Shown one piece after another: positions 9,353 to 18,110 of a stretch of DNA of 64,000 nt. Origin of the DNA: Phycisphaeraceae bacterium (lineage in GTDB: Bacteria > Planctomycetota > Phycisphaerae > Phycisphaerales > UBA1924). The stretch spans positions 1 through 64,000 of the forward strand of contig CP060234.1 in the NCBI GenBank assembly GCA_023898685.1, written 5' to 3'. Under the pieces are notes generated by a model. The model was not told the origin of the DNA and searched no databases. It saw only the letters and a list, made by a program, of their open reading frames with translations. A program made the position numbers and the translations under genes. Numbering within the stretch: position 1 is the first letter of the stretch; the number at the start of each line of letters is the position of its first letter.

Positions 9353-9638
9353 AGGTTCAACGCGAAGGGCTCGAAGAGCTCGAAGAGCTCGAAGAGCTCG
9401 AATGAGGAGATTGAACGCGGAGGCGCGGAGAGCGCGGAGGCGGATACCCAGGGGCGAGCTGAATGGAGGCCCGAACGCCAGCGAGGGCGCTCTCTGCGAA
9501 GATCGTCGCGACCCGAGCGCCATCGCTGTTGCTCGGGCCTCCTTCAGAATCCTGTCCTCTGGCTCCCTTCGAGCCCTTCGCGACTTTCGCGTTGAAACCC
9601 GTTCTCCCCCTCCGCGAACTCCGCGCCTCCGCGTTCAA
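9353..9638. repeat. Intergenic inverted repeat and 9-bp tandem repeat
   Basis: This fills the 367-base gene-free stretch 9268-9634. The left arm (9353-9440) contains TTCAACGCGAAGG, a four-fold tandem of GCTCGAAGA (9369-9404, last unit variant) and TTGAACGCGGAGGCGCGGAG. The right arm (9570-9638) carries the reverse complement: CTTTCGCGTTGAA and CTCCGCGCCTCCGCGTTCAA. The right arm supplies the TGA stop of the lamin-tail gene (complement of 9635-9637). A related sequence recurs at 43669-43738. No gene seen in the stretch. Confidence 0.75.
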
Positions 9639-10297
9639 TCCGGATCGGGCGGCGCTTCGTGCGGGGACTCAGCGTCCTTTTCGTCGAATGGCTCGTCCTT
9701 GAACAGGTTGGGCTTGCCGGGCGTCGCGCCGGGCGTGGGAACCGGGCTGAACTTCAGCAGGCGGTACTCACGCTCCCCGTCGTCACGCGGCACGCGGGCG
9801 AAGCCGGGCGGGATGAACCGGCCCTCGGCCCTGATCGTCGCGTCGGGCGTGATCTCGCGCCCGCCCACATTGGCCTTGTCACCCTCGCCCCCGTCGGTGA
9901 CGAAGATCGTCTCGACAATGACGCCCAGGTTGTCCTTGAGCACGATCGTGTACGAGCTGTTCTCGATGCCGTTGTCGCGGAAGCGCTGGTCGGGCTCGAT
10001 CTCGTAGTACTTCGAGAACACGCTGTTCGCCAGCAGGAAGTAGCCCCCCGCGTCGATCCGGCCCCGGAGCCTGATCGGCGAGTCGCCGTCGGGCGTGCCC
10101 AGCACCGCGCCCGCGTCCGAGTCCCACAGGTCGATCGTCCAACCCGTGAGATCGACTTCCTTCGAGCCCGTGTTGTGCAGTTCGATGAACTCCGCGTCGT
10201 CCCCCGCGGTCGACCCGACGACCTCGTTGACCTGCACAGCGGCGTGGGCGGCGCACGCGAGTGAAGCGGTGACGCCGAGAGCGAACGCGCAGAGCAT
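9635..10297 (-). CDS. Exported lamin-tail-domain protein without sorting tail
   Basis: 220 aa from the ATG at 10297, preceded by GGGAGG; a longer frame upstream would bury the signal peptide. Signal peptide about 1-20 ('ASLACAAHA'). The LTD core is nearly the same as in the 74-721 protein: 'VQVNEVVGSTAGDDAEFIEL', 'VDLTGWTIDLWDSDAG', 'GIENSSYTIVLKD', 'ETIFVTDGG'. It lacks the PEP-CTERM-like tail and instead ends in an acidic, Pro-rich segment ('DEKDAESPHEAPPDPD') whose stop codon is provided by the flanking repeat. It may be a secreted or truncated version of its anchored paralogue. Confidence 0.82.
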   Translation of the reverse strand: MLCAFALGVTASLACAAHAAVQVNEVVGSTAGDDAEFIELHNTGSKEVDLTGWTIDLWDSDAGAVLGTPDGDSPIRLRGRIDAGGYFLLANSVFSKYYEIEPDQRFRDNGIENSSYTIVLKDNLGVIVETIFVTDGGEGDKANVGGREITPDATIRAEGRFIPPGFARVPRDDGEREYRLLKFSPVPTPGATPGKPNLFKDEPFDEKDAESPHEAPPDPD

Positions 10298-10488
10298 GAA
10301 AGCCTCCCGGCGGCAGTGTACCACCGCCTGTCGCAGCCGGCCCGATTGAGCCGAAGGCGCGAGACCGCCGGACATCACCGCCCGCTCTGATTCGTTGTTA
10401 ACACTGCTCCTGCAAAGAGCGCGGACCACAGGGGAGTCGGGCCCACCGAGCTACACCGGCCAGCAAGTCTCGCAAGGCGTGTCGGCTC

Positions 10489-12903
10489 TTACCTCGCCCG
10501 GAGATCCTCGCACCGCCGCGCCGCGTCCGCCCGCCCCGAGTCGGTGAGCCGCTTTACGAGCGCTTCCACCGCCCGGTTGTGCTCGTCGGCCACGACGCCC
10601 TCGGGCCGGAGCGTGCTGCTTTCGGTCAGCAGCGTCTCGGCCTTGTCGAGATCGTCGATCGCCGTGGCGCACTCGGCGCCCAGAGCGAGGCGATAGGCCA
10701 GCCCCTGCCGATCGCCCGCGAGCGCGTTGCGTGTGATCTCGACCGACCAGCCCAGCACGAGCGCCGCGTCTTTCCAGCGCTGTGCCGACATCAGCCGCCC
10801 GCCCAGCCGCTCCAGCGCCGACGCCCGATCGGAGGGCGCGCCGTCCAGCCCCTTGCCGATCCCGCCTTCGTCTTCCGGGTCTATCCCGCCGAGCAGCGCG
10901 TGCGCCAGCCCGAAGCGGGACGACCATACGCGCCCGTCGTCGGGCTTGAGCCGCGCCTCGCGGATGCTCAGCGCCCGTCGATACAACTCGGCCGCCTCAC
11001 CCGCCCGTCCGCGTGCCAGCACCACGCGGGCGAGGTTGTGCGAGGCGTTCGAGACCTCGAGGCTCGTGGGCTCCTTGAGGCCGGCGATCATCTTCAGCGA
11101 CTCGCTGAGCCGCCGCTCGGCCCCCTCGGCGTCGCCCTTCTCGAAGAGCAGGTTGCCCAGGTTGTTCAGGCTCGCCGCGATGTCCTCGTGCTCGGCCCCG
11201 AAGAGCCGCTGCCGCATCGCCAGCGCCTCCCCGAACAGCCTCTGCGCCTCGTCGAGCCGACCGAGCCGCTGGAGCGTTGCGGCGACATGGGTCAGGCTGA
11301 ACGCGGTGTCCTTGTCGTCGCCCGGGTGCAGCGCCCGCCGCATCTCGAGCGCCTCCTGGTAGAGCGGCAGCGCCTGGTCGAATTCGCCCGCGAAATAGTG
11401 GGCCCGCGCCAGCCCGTGGATCGCGTCGGCCAGCTCCGGCGATGGCGATTCGGTGTTGGCCCGCCGCAGCGCCAGCGCCCGCTCGAGCTGCGCCTTCGCC
11501 TTATCGACCGACCGCAGCGAGATGTAGCCCACGCCCAGCAGCTCGCGGAAGTCCGCCTCGGTTCCGGCGAGTTCGGGCGGGGCCTGCGTGATGCTCGACG
11601 CGGCGTCGTCCAGCAGCACCTCAATGTCGACCATCCCCTCGCGGATCCGGCTCTCCCCGTCCGGCCCCCGGAAGTTGAGCATGTCGCGCACCAGGTCGAC
11701 GCTCTCGCGCGACGCCGCGAGGTTCCGCTCCGCCAGCACGAGGTTCTGCGACGCCCGCTGTTCGGCCGCGACGATCCGCCCGATCAGCACCGCCGAGGTG
11801 ATGATCAGCACCGCCGCGGCCGCTCCGATCGCCGCCGCGAGCTGGCGGTTGCGTTTCACCCACTTGCGCAGCAGCCCGATCGGCCCGGTGGGCCTCGCGA
11901 GGATGGGCTGATCGGCGAGATAGCGCCGGATATCGCCCGCAAACTCCGACACCGACTGGTAGCGGTCCCTCCGGTCCTTCTCGAGCGCCTTCCCGACGAT
12001 CACCGTCAGGTCGCCCCCCAGCGCCGCCCGCACCGCCGACAGCGAAGGCGAAGGGATCTCCGTGATCACCTTCACCGCCTCCGGCAGCGTCAGCGTCCGC
12101 ACGTCGTGCGGCACCCGCCCAGTGAGCAATTCGAACAGAACCGTCCCCAGCGCGTACACGTCCGACCGCATGTCGGCCGGGGCCTGCGACGAGCACTGCT
12201 CGGGTGACATGTACTGCAACGTCCCGACGATCTGCCCCACCTCGGTCCGCATCGTCGCCATCGCCCGGTCGGGCCCGGCGCTGCGCGCGACGCCGAAGTC
12301 GATGATCCGGGGCTCACCGCCCTCGTCGACGAGGATGTTCGCCGGCTTGAGGTCGCGGTGGATGATGCCCTGCTGGTGCCCGTGCTGCACCGCATCGCAT
12401 ACCTTGAGGAACAGCGCGAGCCGCTCGCGGATGCCCAGGTCCTTCAGCCTCGCATACTCGGTCAGCGACCGCGCCCCCGCGATGTACTCCATCGCGAAGT
12501 AGGGCACCGCCATCCCGTCGATCTCGAAGCTCCCGACCTCGTAGACCGACGCGATGCCCGGGTGCTGCAGCGACGCGAGCATCTGCGCCTCGTAGTCGAA
12601 CCGCTTGAGCGCCACCGCCGACACCCGATCGGGCCGGATCATCTTCAGGGCGACCGTCCGGCGGGGCCTGGCCTGCTCGGCCAGGTACACCGCACCCATC
12701 CCCCCCTCGCCCAGCATCTGCTGGATCGTGTACCCCGGGACCTTCGTCCCCTCACGCAGCCCGGAGAACAGCCCCGTGTACGCGGGCAGCGGCGCGGCCC
12801 GCGGCGCGGGGTCCTCGGTCGGCATGTCATGGAATGACGACACATCGGGGGGGCCCCCGCCCCCCCCGCCGCCCTGCGTGTTTTCTTCGTCTCCCGGGTG
12901 CAT
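10489..12903 (-). CDS. Membrane Ser/Thr protein kinase with TPR repeats (PknB-type)
   Basis: 804 aa from the ATG at 12903 (a GTG sits one codon upstream). A Gly/Pro-rich N-terminal linker leads to a complete Hanks-type kinase domain (about 50-320): Gly loop 'LGEGGMGAVYLAEQA', catalytic Lys in 'VALKMI', 'HRDLKPANI', 'DFGVAR' and 'YMSPEQ'. One transmembrane helix follows (about 350-372, 'AAAVLIITSAVLIGRIV'), then about 430 residues of TPR repeats ('ALPLYQEALEMRRALHPGDD', 'LFEKGDAEGAERRLSESLKM'). This kinase-TM-TPR layout is common in planctomycetes. The TPRs probably bind partner proteins. Targets unknown; it has no operon partner. Confidence 0.93.
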   Translation of the reverse strand: MHPGDEENTQGGGGGGGPPDVSSFHDMPTEDPAPRAAPLPAYTGLFSGLREGTKVPGYTIQQMLGEGGMGAVYLAEQARPRRTVALKMIRPDRVSAVALKRFDYEAQMLASLQHPGIASVYEVGSFEIDGMAVPYFAMEYIAGARSLTEYARLKDLGIRERLALFLKVCDAVQHGHQQGIIHRDLKPANILVDEGGEPRIIDFGVARSAGPDRAMATMRTEVGQIVGTLQYMSPEQCSSQAPADMRSDVYALGTVLFELLTGRVPHDVRTLTLPEAVKVITEIPSPSLSAVRAALGGDLTVIVGKALEKDRRDRYQSVSEFAGDIRRYLADQPILARPTGPIGLLRKWVKRNRQLAAAIGAAAAVLIITSAVLIGRIVAAEQRASQNLVLAERNLAASRESVDLVRDMLNFRGPDGESRIREGMVDIEVLLDDAASSITQAPPELAGTEADFRELLGVGYISLRSVDKAKAQLERALALRRANTESPSPELADAIHGLARAHYFAGEFDQALPLYQEALEMRRALHPGDDKDTAFSLTHVAATLQRLGRLDEAQRLFGEALAMRQRLFGAEHEDIAASLNNLGNLLFEKGDAEGAERRLSESLKMIAGLKEPTSLEVSNASHNLARVVLARGRAGEAAELYRRALSIREARLKPDDGRVWSSRFGLAHALLGGIDPEDEGGIGKGLDGAPSDRASALERLGGRLMSAQRWKDAALVLGWSVEITRNALAGDRQGLAYRLALGAECATAIDDLDKAETLLTESSTLRPEGVVADEHNRAVEALVKRLTDSGRADAARRCEDLRAR

Positions 12904-12973
12904 CACACTCGGGGCGATGATAGAGGTTTACCCGCCCCCCTGTGATCGGGGGACGAACCGGTACTTCTCCCCA

Positions 12974-13049
12974 GTGTGGCACGGGCGGCTTGTCCGCCCG
13001 TGGTCAGGACAACAGAACAACACGGCTGGACGAGCCAGCCGCGCCACAC
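12974..13049. repeat. REP-like double hairpin
   Basis: An outer 7-bp inverted repeat (GTGTGGC at 12974-12980, GCCACAC at 13043-13049) encloses two hairpins: CACGGGCGG/CCGCCCGTG (12980-13002) and CGGCTGG/CCAGCCG (13023-13041). It lies between the kinase start and the zinc-ribbon gene end. Similar architecture recurs at 43797-43875 and 52973-53053. Confidence 0.65.
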
Positions 13050-13069
13050 CTGTTTCACTGAGGGTCCCC

Positions 13070-13534
13070 CTACGCCACGCCGTCCGGCGTCTCGGCGTCG
13101 TTGACCGAGGACGCCAGTCTGCTGTCCGGCAGCGCCTCGTTGACCGCCCCGCACCCGGGGCAGACCACCCCGTACACGCCGGGCGACTGGGCCTTGAGGT
13201 CGGCCCCGCACTGATAGCAGACCGGGTGCCCAAGCCGCGAGGTCATCTGGTTGACCACGGCCGCGACCGTCAGCAGGGCCACCCCCACCACCGGCACGAC
13301 GGGCCACGCCGCCCAGGTCACCACGCCGATCACGGCGAAGATCCCCGCCAGAAGCACGGCCAACACCCGCAAACGAATCTTGTGGAACCAGTTCAACTGC
13401 TCGCTCCAGCCTGGGGCGTCCTGCCCCGCGGTGCGTGTCCCATCCCAATGTCGGCAATTCAAGCGCACCAGGATCACCGCGTCCAGCGCCGATCCGCCGG
13501 CATTCCAATACAGGCCCCCACCCGATCCGAACAC
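13070..13534 (-). CDS. Small membrane protein with C-terminal zinc ribbon
   Basis: Up to 154 aa; the start is uncertain because the first 45 residues look unlike protein-family sequence. Two adjacent transmembrane segments (about 56-76 and 78-98, 'RVLAVLLAGIFAVIGVVTWA') precede a zinc ribbon with two CxxC knuckles: 'CYQCGADL' and 'CPGCGAVN'. This TM-plus-ribbon arrangement recurs in the 31104-31469 gene. Function unknown. Confidence 0.6.
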   Translation of the reverse strand: MFGSGGGLYWNAGGSALDAVILVRLNCRHWDGTRTAGQDAPGWSEQLNWFHKIRLRVLAVLLAGIFAVIGVVTWAAWPVVPVVGVALLTVAAVVNQMTSRLGHPVCYQCGADLKAQSPGVYGVVCPGCGAVNEALPDSRLASSVNDAETPDGVA

Positions 13535-13570
13535 GCTCCCCCAACGCCCCGAATCGGACCCGCGGGCCGC

Positions 13571-16500
13571 TCAGCCGTCGCCCTCGCCGCCCCCCCGCCA
13601 GGGGCCCTCGTCCTCGTCGAGGTCGCCGTCGTCGCCGGCCTCGTCCTCGTCCTGCTGCTCTGCCTTCTCCAGCACGATCGCCGGCACCCGCAGCTCGAGT
13701 ACCTTGTCGTTGAACGCCCTGACGTCCTCGGTCATCACCTTGTCGAGCCTGCCAAGCTGCTCGTCGAGCTGGGCCTTGAGATACTCGAACACTTCGCGCG
13801 ACTGGGCGGTTGGCGGGTGGTCGCCGTCGACGACGTGGGCGAGGCCCCCGATCTTGTCGTTGAGCCTGATCGGGTAGTTCAGCGGATCCTGCCCCGACTT
13901 GCTCTTCGTCTGCACGATCGTCTCCTCGATCTCCTTGATCGCGTCCTTGATCGACTTCGCCTGATCCTTGAGGTCGCCGTCCAGGTCCGCGGTCTTCGCC
14001 CGTTCCATCGCCGTTTCGATCTGTGAGCGTACCTTGCGGATGTTGTTCACCGCCGTGTCGGCCGCGTCGAGCGCGTCGTTGATCTCGACCAGCAGCTCGT
14101 GCTGCGCGCGGTAGTCCGATTCGCCGGTTTCGACCCGGGGATCGCCGTTGATGACCAGCGGCGCCGACAGCACGTCGTCCCCCACGGTCAGCTCCACCCG
14201 GTACGCCCCGGGCGGCACCCGCGGCCCGTGCGGCCTGCCCGCCCACGTCACCGCGCCGGGGATCCGCGCCGGGTCCGGCTCGCGGTAGTTCCACTCGAAC
14301 AGGTTCATCCCGGGGTGTGCCTCGATCTTGCCGCGACCCTTCTTCTTCTCGTTCTTGATCCCCTCCATCTCCACCGAGAAGGTGCGCACCTCGTCGCCGT
14401 CCGGGCCGAGGAACCGCAGCGTCGTCGGCTTGTCCAGCCCTTCGGGCAGATAGAAATGCACCCGCGCCGAATCCCAGTGCTCGCGGTAGCACGTCTCGGG
14501 CTTGAACAGATGGGGCTTGTCCGCCTTGAGCCGATGTTCCGCGTCCGCCCCGGCCAGCCCGCCCACTTCACGGATCACGGCCAGATCGTCGAGGATCCAG
14601 AACGACCGCCCCTGCGTGCTGATCACCAGGTCGTCGCCGTGGAAGGCCAGATCGGTCACCGGCACGCGAGGCAGGTTGCGCTGGAGTGACTGCCACGAAT
14701 CGCCCGCGTCGAGCGAGTAGTACACCCCCGTCTCCGTCCCGGCGTACAGCACGCCGGGCATCCACGGGTCCTCACGCACCGCCCGCACGAAAGCCCCCTC
14801 CGGGATGCCTTCGACAATCAGATCCCACGTCTTCCCCCGGTCACGCGTGCGATAGATGTAGGGATTGAAGTCGTCCATCTTGTAGCGGTTCACCGCGGCG
14901 TAGGCCGTGTCCGCGTCGTGCCGCCCCGCCTCGATCAGGCTGATGCAGGGCCAGTCGCCCATGCCCTCGGGCGTGACGTCCTCCCACGTCTGCCCGTCGT
15001 CGCCCCCGCCATCAGAAGTGACGTGGATCAACCCGTCGTCCGAGCCCGCCCAGAGCTCGCCCTTTTCGAGCCCCTCCGCGATCGTGAACACCGTGCAGTA
15101 GTACTCCACCGACGTATTGTCCTTCGTGATCGGCCCGCCGCTCGAACGCTGCTTGGTCTTGTCGTTCGTGGTCAGGTCGCCCGAGATCGCCTCCCATGAC
15201 TGGCCCCGGTTGCGCGACCGGAACACGCACTCGCCCCCCACGTACACCGTCTCCGCGTCGTGGAAGCTCGTGATGATCGGGAACGTCCACTGGAAGCGGT
15301 GCTTGAGCACGTCGGCCCCCGAGCCCATCGGGTTCTCGGGCCACACCGAGACATCCCGCCGACGCTCCAGCTCGTGGTCGTACAGCGAGAGATACCCGCC
15401 GTAGCACCCCGCGTAGATCAGATTGTTGTTGGAAGGGTGCACCGCGATATACCCGCTCTCGCACCCGCCCACGTCGTAGAGGTCACGCTCCCAGTCGCCG
15501 AACTCCCACGCCCGGCTCGAGATCGACACCGTCGAGTTGTCCTGCTGCGCGCCGAGCACGCGGTACGGGAACCCGTTGTCCACGGTCACGTGGTAGAACT
15601 GGGCCGTGGGCTGGTTGCCCTGCGTTGACCAGCTCCGCCCGCCGTCGTAGGTGACGTTCGCCCCGCCGTCGTTCGAGTTGATCATCCGCGTGTTGTCCAG
15701 CGGGTCGATCCACAGGTCGTGGTTGTCCGAGTGGGGCTGGCCCACGCCGTGGAACGAGCGTCCCCCGTCGGTCGATTGCTCGAACCCCACATTCAGCACG
15801 TAGACCGTGTCCGCTTCCACCGGGTCGGCGTAGATGTGCGTGTAATACCAGGCCCGCTGCCGCAGGCTCCGGTCGCTGTTCACCTTCTCCCACGAATCGC
15901 CCCCGTCGCGCGAGCGGAATACACCCCCCTCGTCCGCCTCGATGATCGCGTACACCAGATCACGGCGCGCCGCCGACACCGACACCCCGATCTTCCCGAG
16001 TGTGCCGCCGGGCAAGCCCCCCGCGCCCCCGTGCGTCAACTCCTGCCAGTTGTCGCCCCCGTCTGTCGACCGCCACAGCCCGCTGCCCTCGCCCCCGCTG
16101 TCCAGCCCCCAGGGCGTCCGGCCCACGCGCCAGAAGCTCGCAAAGATCACGCGCGGGTTGTTCGGATCCATCGCCAGGTGCACCGCCCCGGTCCGGTCGT
16201 TCACGTACAGGATCTTGTCCCAAGTCTCACCGCCGTCGGTCGAGCGGAACACGCCGCGCTCGGCGTTGGGCCCGAACACGTGCCCCAACGCCGCGACGAA
16301 CACGCGGTCGGGGTTGCCCGGGTCGACGATGATGTGCCCGATCTGCCGCGTGTCCTCGAGCCCGACGTGCTCCCACGTCTTCCCGGCGTTGCGCGAGCGG
16401 TACACGCCATCACCATGCGAGAAGTTGCCCCGCACATCGGTCTCGCCCATCCCGACGTAGACCACGTTCGGGTCGGACGGCGCCACCGCGATCGCCCCGA

Positions 16501-16765
16501 CGCTGCCGGTCTCGAACGAGCCATCCGAGACGTTGTGCCAGTGCTCGCCGCCGTCCTCGGTCTTCCAAACGCCGCCGCCGCAGGCGCCCATGTAGTAGGT
16601 CTCCCGATCGCCCACGACGCCCGTGACGGTCTGCACCCGCCCGCCCCGAGCGGGCCCGATGCACCGCCAGGAGAGCGATCCCAGCCAGTCGGGCTCGTCG
16701 GCGGCGATTGCGACGGACAACCCAAGACACGACAACACCGCGGCGAACGTCCAGGCATGTTTCAT
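13571..16765 (-). CDS. Exported sortilin/VPS10-like BNR-repeat protein
   Basis: 1064 aa. The start is set at the ATG at 16765, which begins a clean signal peptide ('FAAVLSCLGLSVAIA'). The mature protein is a large beta-propeller region with about eleven Asp-box/BNR motifs of the form S-x-D-x-G-x-x-W, for example 'STDGGETWDKI', 'SRNAGKTWEHV', 'STDGGDNWQEL', 'SRDGGDSWEKV' and 'TRDRGKTWDLI' (residues about 25-720). A beta-sandwich domain, a helical segment (about 950-1010) and a very acidic tail ('QQDEDEAGDDGDLDEDEG') follow. Database entries of this type are often called 'glycosyl hydrolase' on the BNR motifs alone; no catalytic site is evident, and a binding or structural role is as likely. 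Confidence 0.88.
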   Translation of the reverse strand: MKHAWTFAAVLSCLGLSVAIAADEPDWLGSLSWRCIGPARGGRVQTVTGVVGDRETYYMGACGGGVWKTEDGGEHWHNVSDGSFETGSVGAIAVAPSDPNVVYVGMGETDVRGNFSHGDGVYRSRNAGKTWEHVGLEDTRQIGHIIVDPGNPDRVFVAALGHVFGPNAERGVFRSTDGGETWDKILYVNDRTGAVHLAMDPNNPRVIFASFWRVGRTPWGLDSGGEGSGLWRSTDGGDNWQELTHGGAGGLPGGTLGKIGVSVSAARRDLVYAIIEADEGGVFRSRDGGDSWEKVNSDRSLRQRAWYYTHIYADPVEADTVYVLNVGFEQSTDGGRSFHGVGQPHSDNHDLWIDPLDNTRMINSNDGGANVTYDGGRSWSTQGNQPTAQFYHVTVDNGFPYRVLGAQQDNSTVSISSRAWEFGDWERDLYDVGGCESGYIAVHPSNNNLIYAGCYGGYLSLYDHELERRRDVSVWPENPMGSGADVLKHRFQWTFPIITSFHDAETVYVGGECVFRSRNRGQSWEAISGDLTTNDKTKQRSSGGPITKDNTSVEYYCTVFTIAEGLEKGELWAGSDDGLIHVTSDGGGDDGQTWEDVTPEGMGDWPCISLIEAGRHDADTAYAAVNRYKMDDFNPYIYRTRDRGKTWDLIVEGIPEGAFVRAVREDPWMPGVLYAGTETGVYYSLDAGDSWQSLQRNLPRVPVTDLAFHGDDLVISTQGRSFWILDDLAVIREVGGLAGADAEHRLKADKPHLFKPETCYREHWDSARVHFYLPEGLDKPTTLRFLGPDGDEVRTFSVEMEGIKNEKKKGRGKIEAHPGMNLFEWNYREPDPARIPGAVTWAGRPHGPRVPPGAYRVELTVGDDVLSAPLVINGDPRVETGESDYRAQHELLVEINDALDAADTAVNNIRKVRSQIETAMERAKTADLDGDLKDQAKSIKDAIKEIEETIVQTKSKSGQDPLNYPIRLNDKIGGLAHVVDGDHPPTAQSREVFEYLKAQLDEQLGRLDKVMTEDVRAFNDKVLELRVPAIVLEKAEQQDEDEAGDDGDLDEDEGPWRGGGEGDG

Positions 16766-16949
16766 CGACAACTCCAGAGGAACCCCGGCCGGCCCGGACC
16801 GGGACTGACAGCCTACCCCGGCGCCCACCCGTCGGTCCAACCGGCCCATGCCGTTGCTCGGAGCGGCTCGCTGTCCTTCAACAGCCCCGAGACCGGGCGG
16901 GGGTGCCCCGGCCGCACCATCGACCGACGATGACGGGGGCACGCCACAC

Positions 16950-16980
16950 AAAAAGACCCCGTCCAGAGGACGGGGCCTTC
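16950..16980 (-). terminator. Rho-independent terminator of the 17005 gene
   Basis: A perfect 8-bp stem (CCCCGTCC at 16957-16964, GGACGGGG at 16968-16975) with a 3-nt loop. On the minus strand the stem is followed by a run of T (AAAAA at 16950-16954 on the plus strand). It is 25 bases past the stop. Confidence 0.85.
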
Positions 16981-17004
16981 GTGTGCATCAGGATGCCAGG
17001 TCGC

Positions 17005-17832
17005 TCAGCGGCGGCGGCGCGCCACCAGGCCGCTCAGGCCGATGAGGGCCAGCGTGCCGGGCGACGGGACCGGATAGCTCAGGTCGACGCCGTCGGCGTA
17101 GTAGATGTTGTCGATCAGATACTCGCTGAACTCCCAACCCGCGGCCATGAAGCCGATGGCATTGAGGTCCATGCCGGCGGCGAAATTCCGCCAGTCGGCG
17201 TCCTGGATCACCAGGACGGGCGCATCGGCACCGGTCGAGTAGTAAAGATCGAAGGTCGGATCAAACTCGTCGTTGTTGATGACGACCCACACGTTTGTCC
17301 ACACGTTGCGCTGCATCGGGGCCCAGAACGTCCCGGGACCGTTCGCGTTGATGTAGGGCGAGTTTGGCGCGTTGTTGATGTACGGCATGACGCTGAAGTC
17401 CTGCCACGCGTTGTTGGTGTCGATGTTGTCGACACTCGGCGAAAGGCCCATCATGAAGTCGTACACCCAGTCGCCGATTCCCGTGTCGCCGTAGTAGTCG
17501 ACCTTGACCTGCCAGAAGAAGGTCTGGGTCTCGTTCACGAGCACGGCCGCGTCGGTGCCGGTCAGGTCGCGCTCGGCCCCGCGCCAGGCGGCGCCGCCCT
17601 TGGCCTGGAGTGCGTTGCCGCCGTTGCCGCCGTCGATAATGTTCGAGTTGCCCGTGTGGTTGGTGCCGTCGGGGTTGCTGAACTCGGCGTGCCAGGTGTT
17701 TCCCGTCACGACCGTCGTCTGACCGGTGGCGTAGCCGTTGAAGTTGTCGAGAAGCGTGTACCCGGCCTGCGCCGAGCCGCACATCCCGATGGCCACACCG
17801 CAGGCCAGCCCAAGCGTCTGCAATCTGCTCAT
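17005..17832 (-). CDS. Exported PEP-CTERM-type beta-sandwich protein
   Basis: 275 aa from the ATG at 17832 with AAGGAG upstream; the frame is open for a further 69 codons without a signal. Signal peptide about 1-22 ('MCGSAQA'). The mature part resembles LamG/concanavalin-like beta-sandwich surface proteins of Planctomycetes ('YTLLDNFNGYATGQTTVV', 'FFWQVKVDYYGDTGIGDW', 'DLYYSTGADAPVLVI'). The C-terminus is a PEP-CTERM-like tail 'YPVPSPGTLALIGLSGLV' followed by 'ARRRR'. It has its own terminator. Function unknown. Confidence 0.82.
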   Translation of the reverse strand: MSRLQTLGLACGVAIGMCGSAQAGYTLLDNFNGYATGQTTVVTGNTWHAEFSNPDGTNHTGNSNIIDGGNGGNALQAKGGAAWRGAERDLTGTDAAVLVNETQTFFWQVKVDYYGDTGIGDWVYDFMMGLSPSVDNIDTNNAWQDFSVMPYINNAPNSPYINANGPGTFWAPMQRNVWTNVWVVINNDEFDPTFDLYYSTGADAPVLVIQDADWRNFAAGMDLNAIGFMAAGWEFSEYLIDNIYYADGVDLSYPVPSPGTLALIGLSGLVARRRR

Positions 17833-18110
17833 TTCTCTCTCCTTATCTGACTCGAACCACGAGTAGCTGTCTGATTCAGGTGCGGCCATACCGGTTAGGG
17901 CCGCGCCACACGACCCGGCCCGCAGAACGCGCAGCCGAGCCGATACCCCAGAGTATGCCACACCCGGTTCCGGTACGTCAAGCGAATAACTCCGAAAACG
18001 ACAAGTGAATCCGGTGAATTTCTTATCCAACCCGGCCACAATACAAACACGCTGTCATGCTCGGACCTGGGAACGCCAATCCCGGGATCGCCGCCCGCCC
18101 CGCGGTCGGA

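Noticed and set aside
9369..9404. Tandem 9-mers as a possible CRISPR array
   Set aside because: Units are contiguous without spacers and only 9 bp long, and no cas gene is present. No other regularly spaced repeats were seen in the window.
10442..10460. tRNA-like 5' end on the minus strand (GCCGGTGTAGCTCGGTGGG)
   Set aside because: It resembles the acceptor and D-arm of a tRNA, but no matching anticodon stem, T-arm (GGTTCGA) or 3' acceptor follows within 90 bases.
13571..16765. Sialidase or glycosyl hydrolase call for the BNR protein
   Set aside because: Asp-box repeats alone do not show catalysis, and the sialidase active-site Arg triad is not evident. It was left as a sortilin/BNR-type protein.
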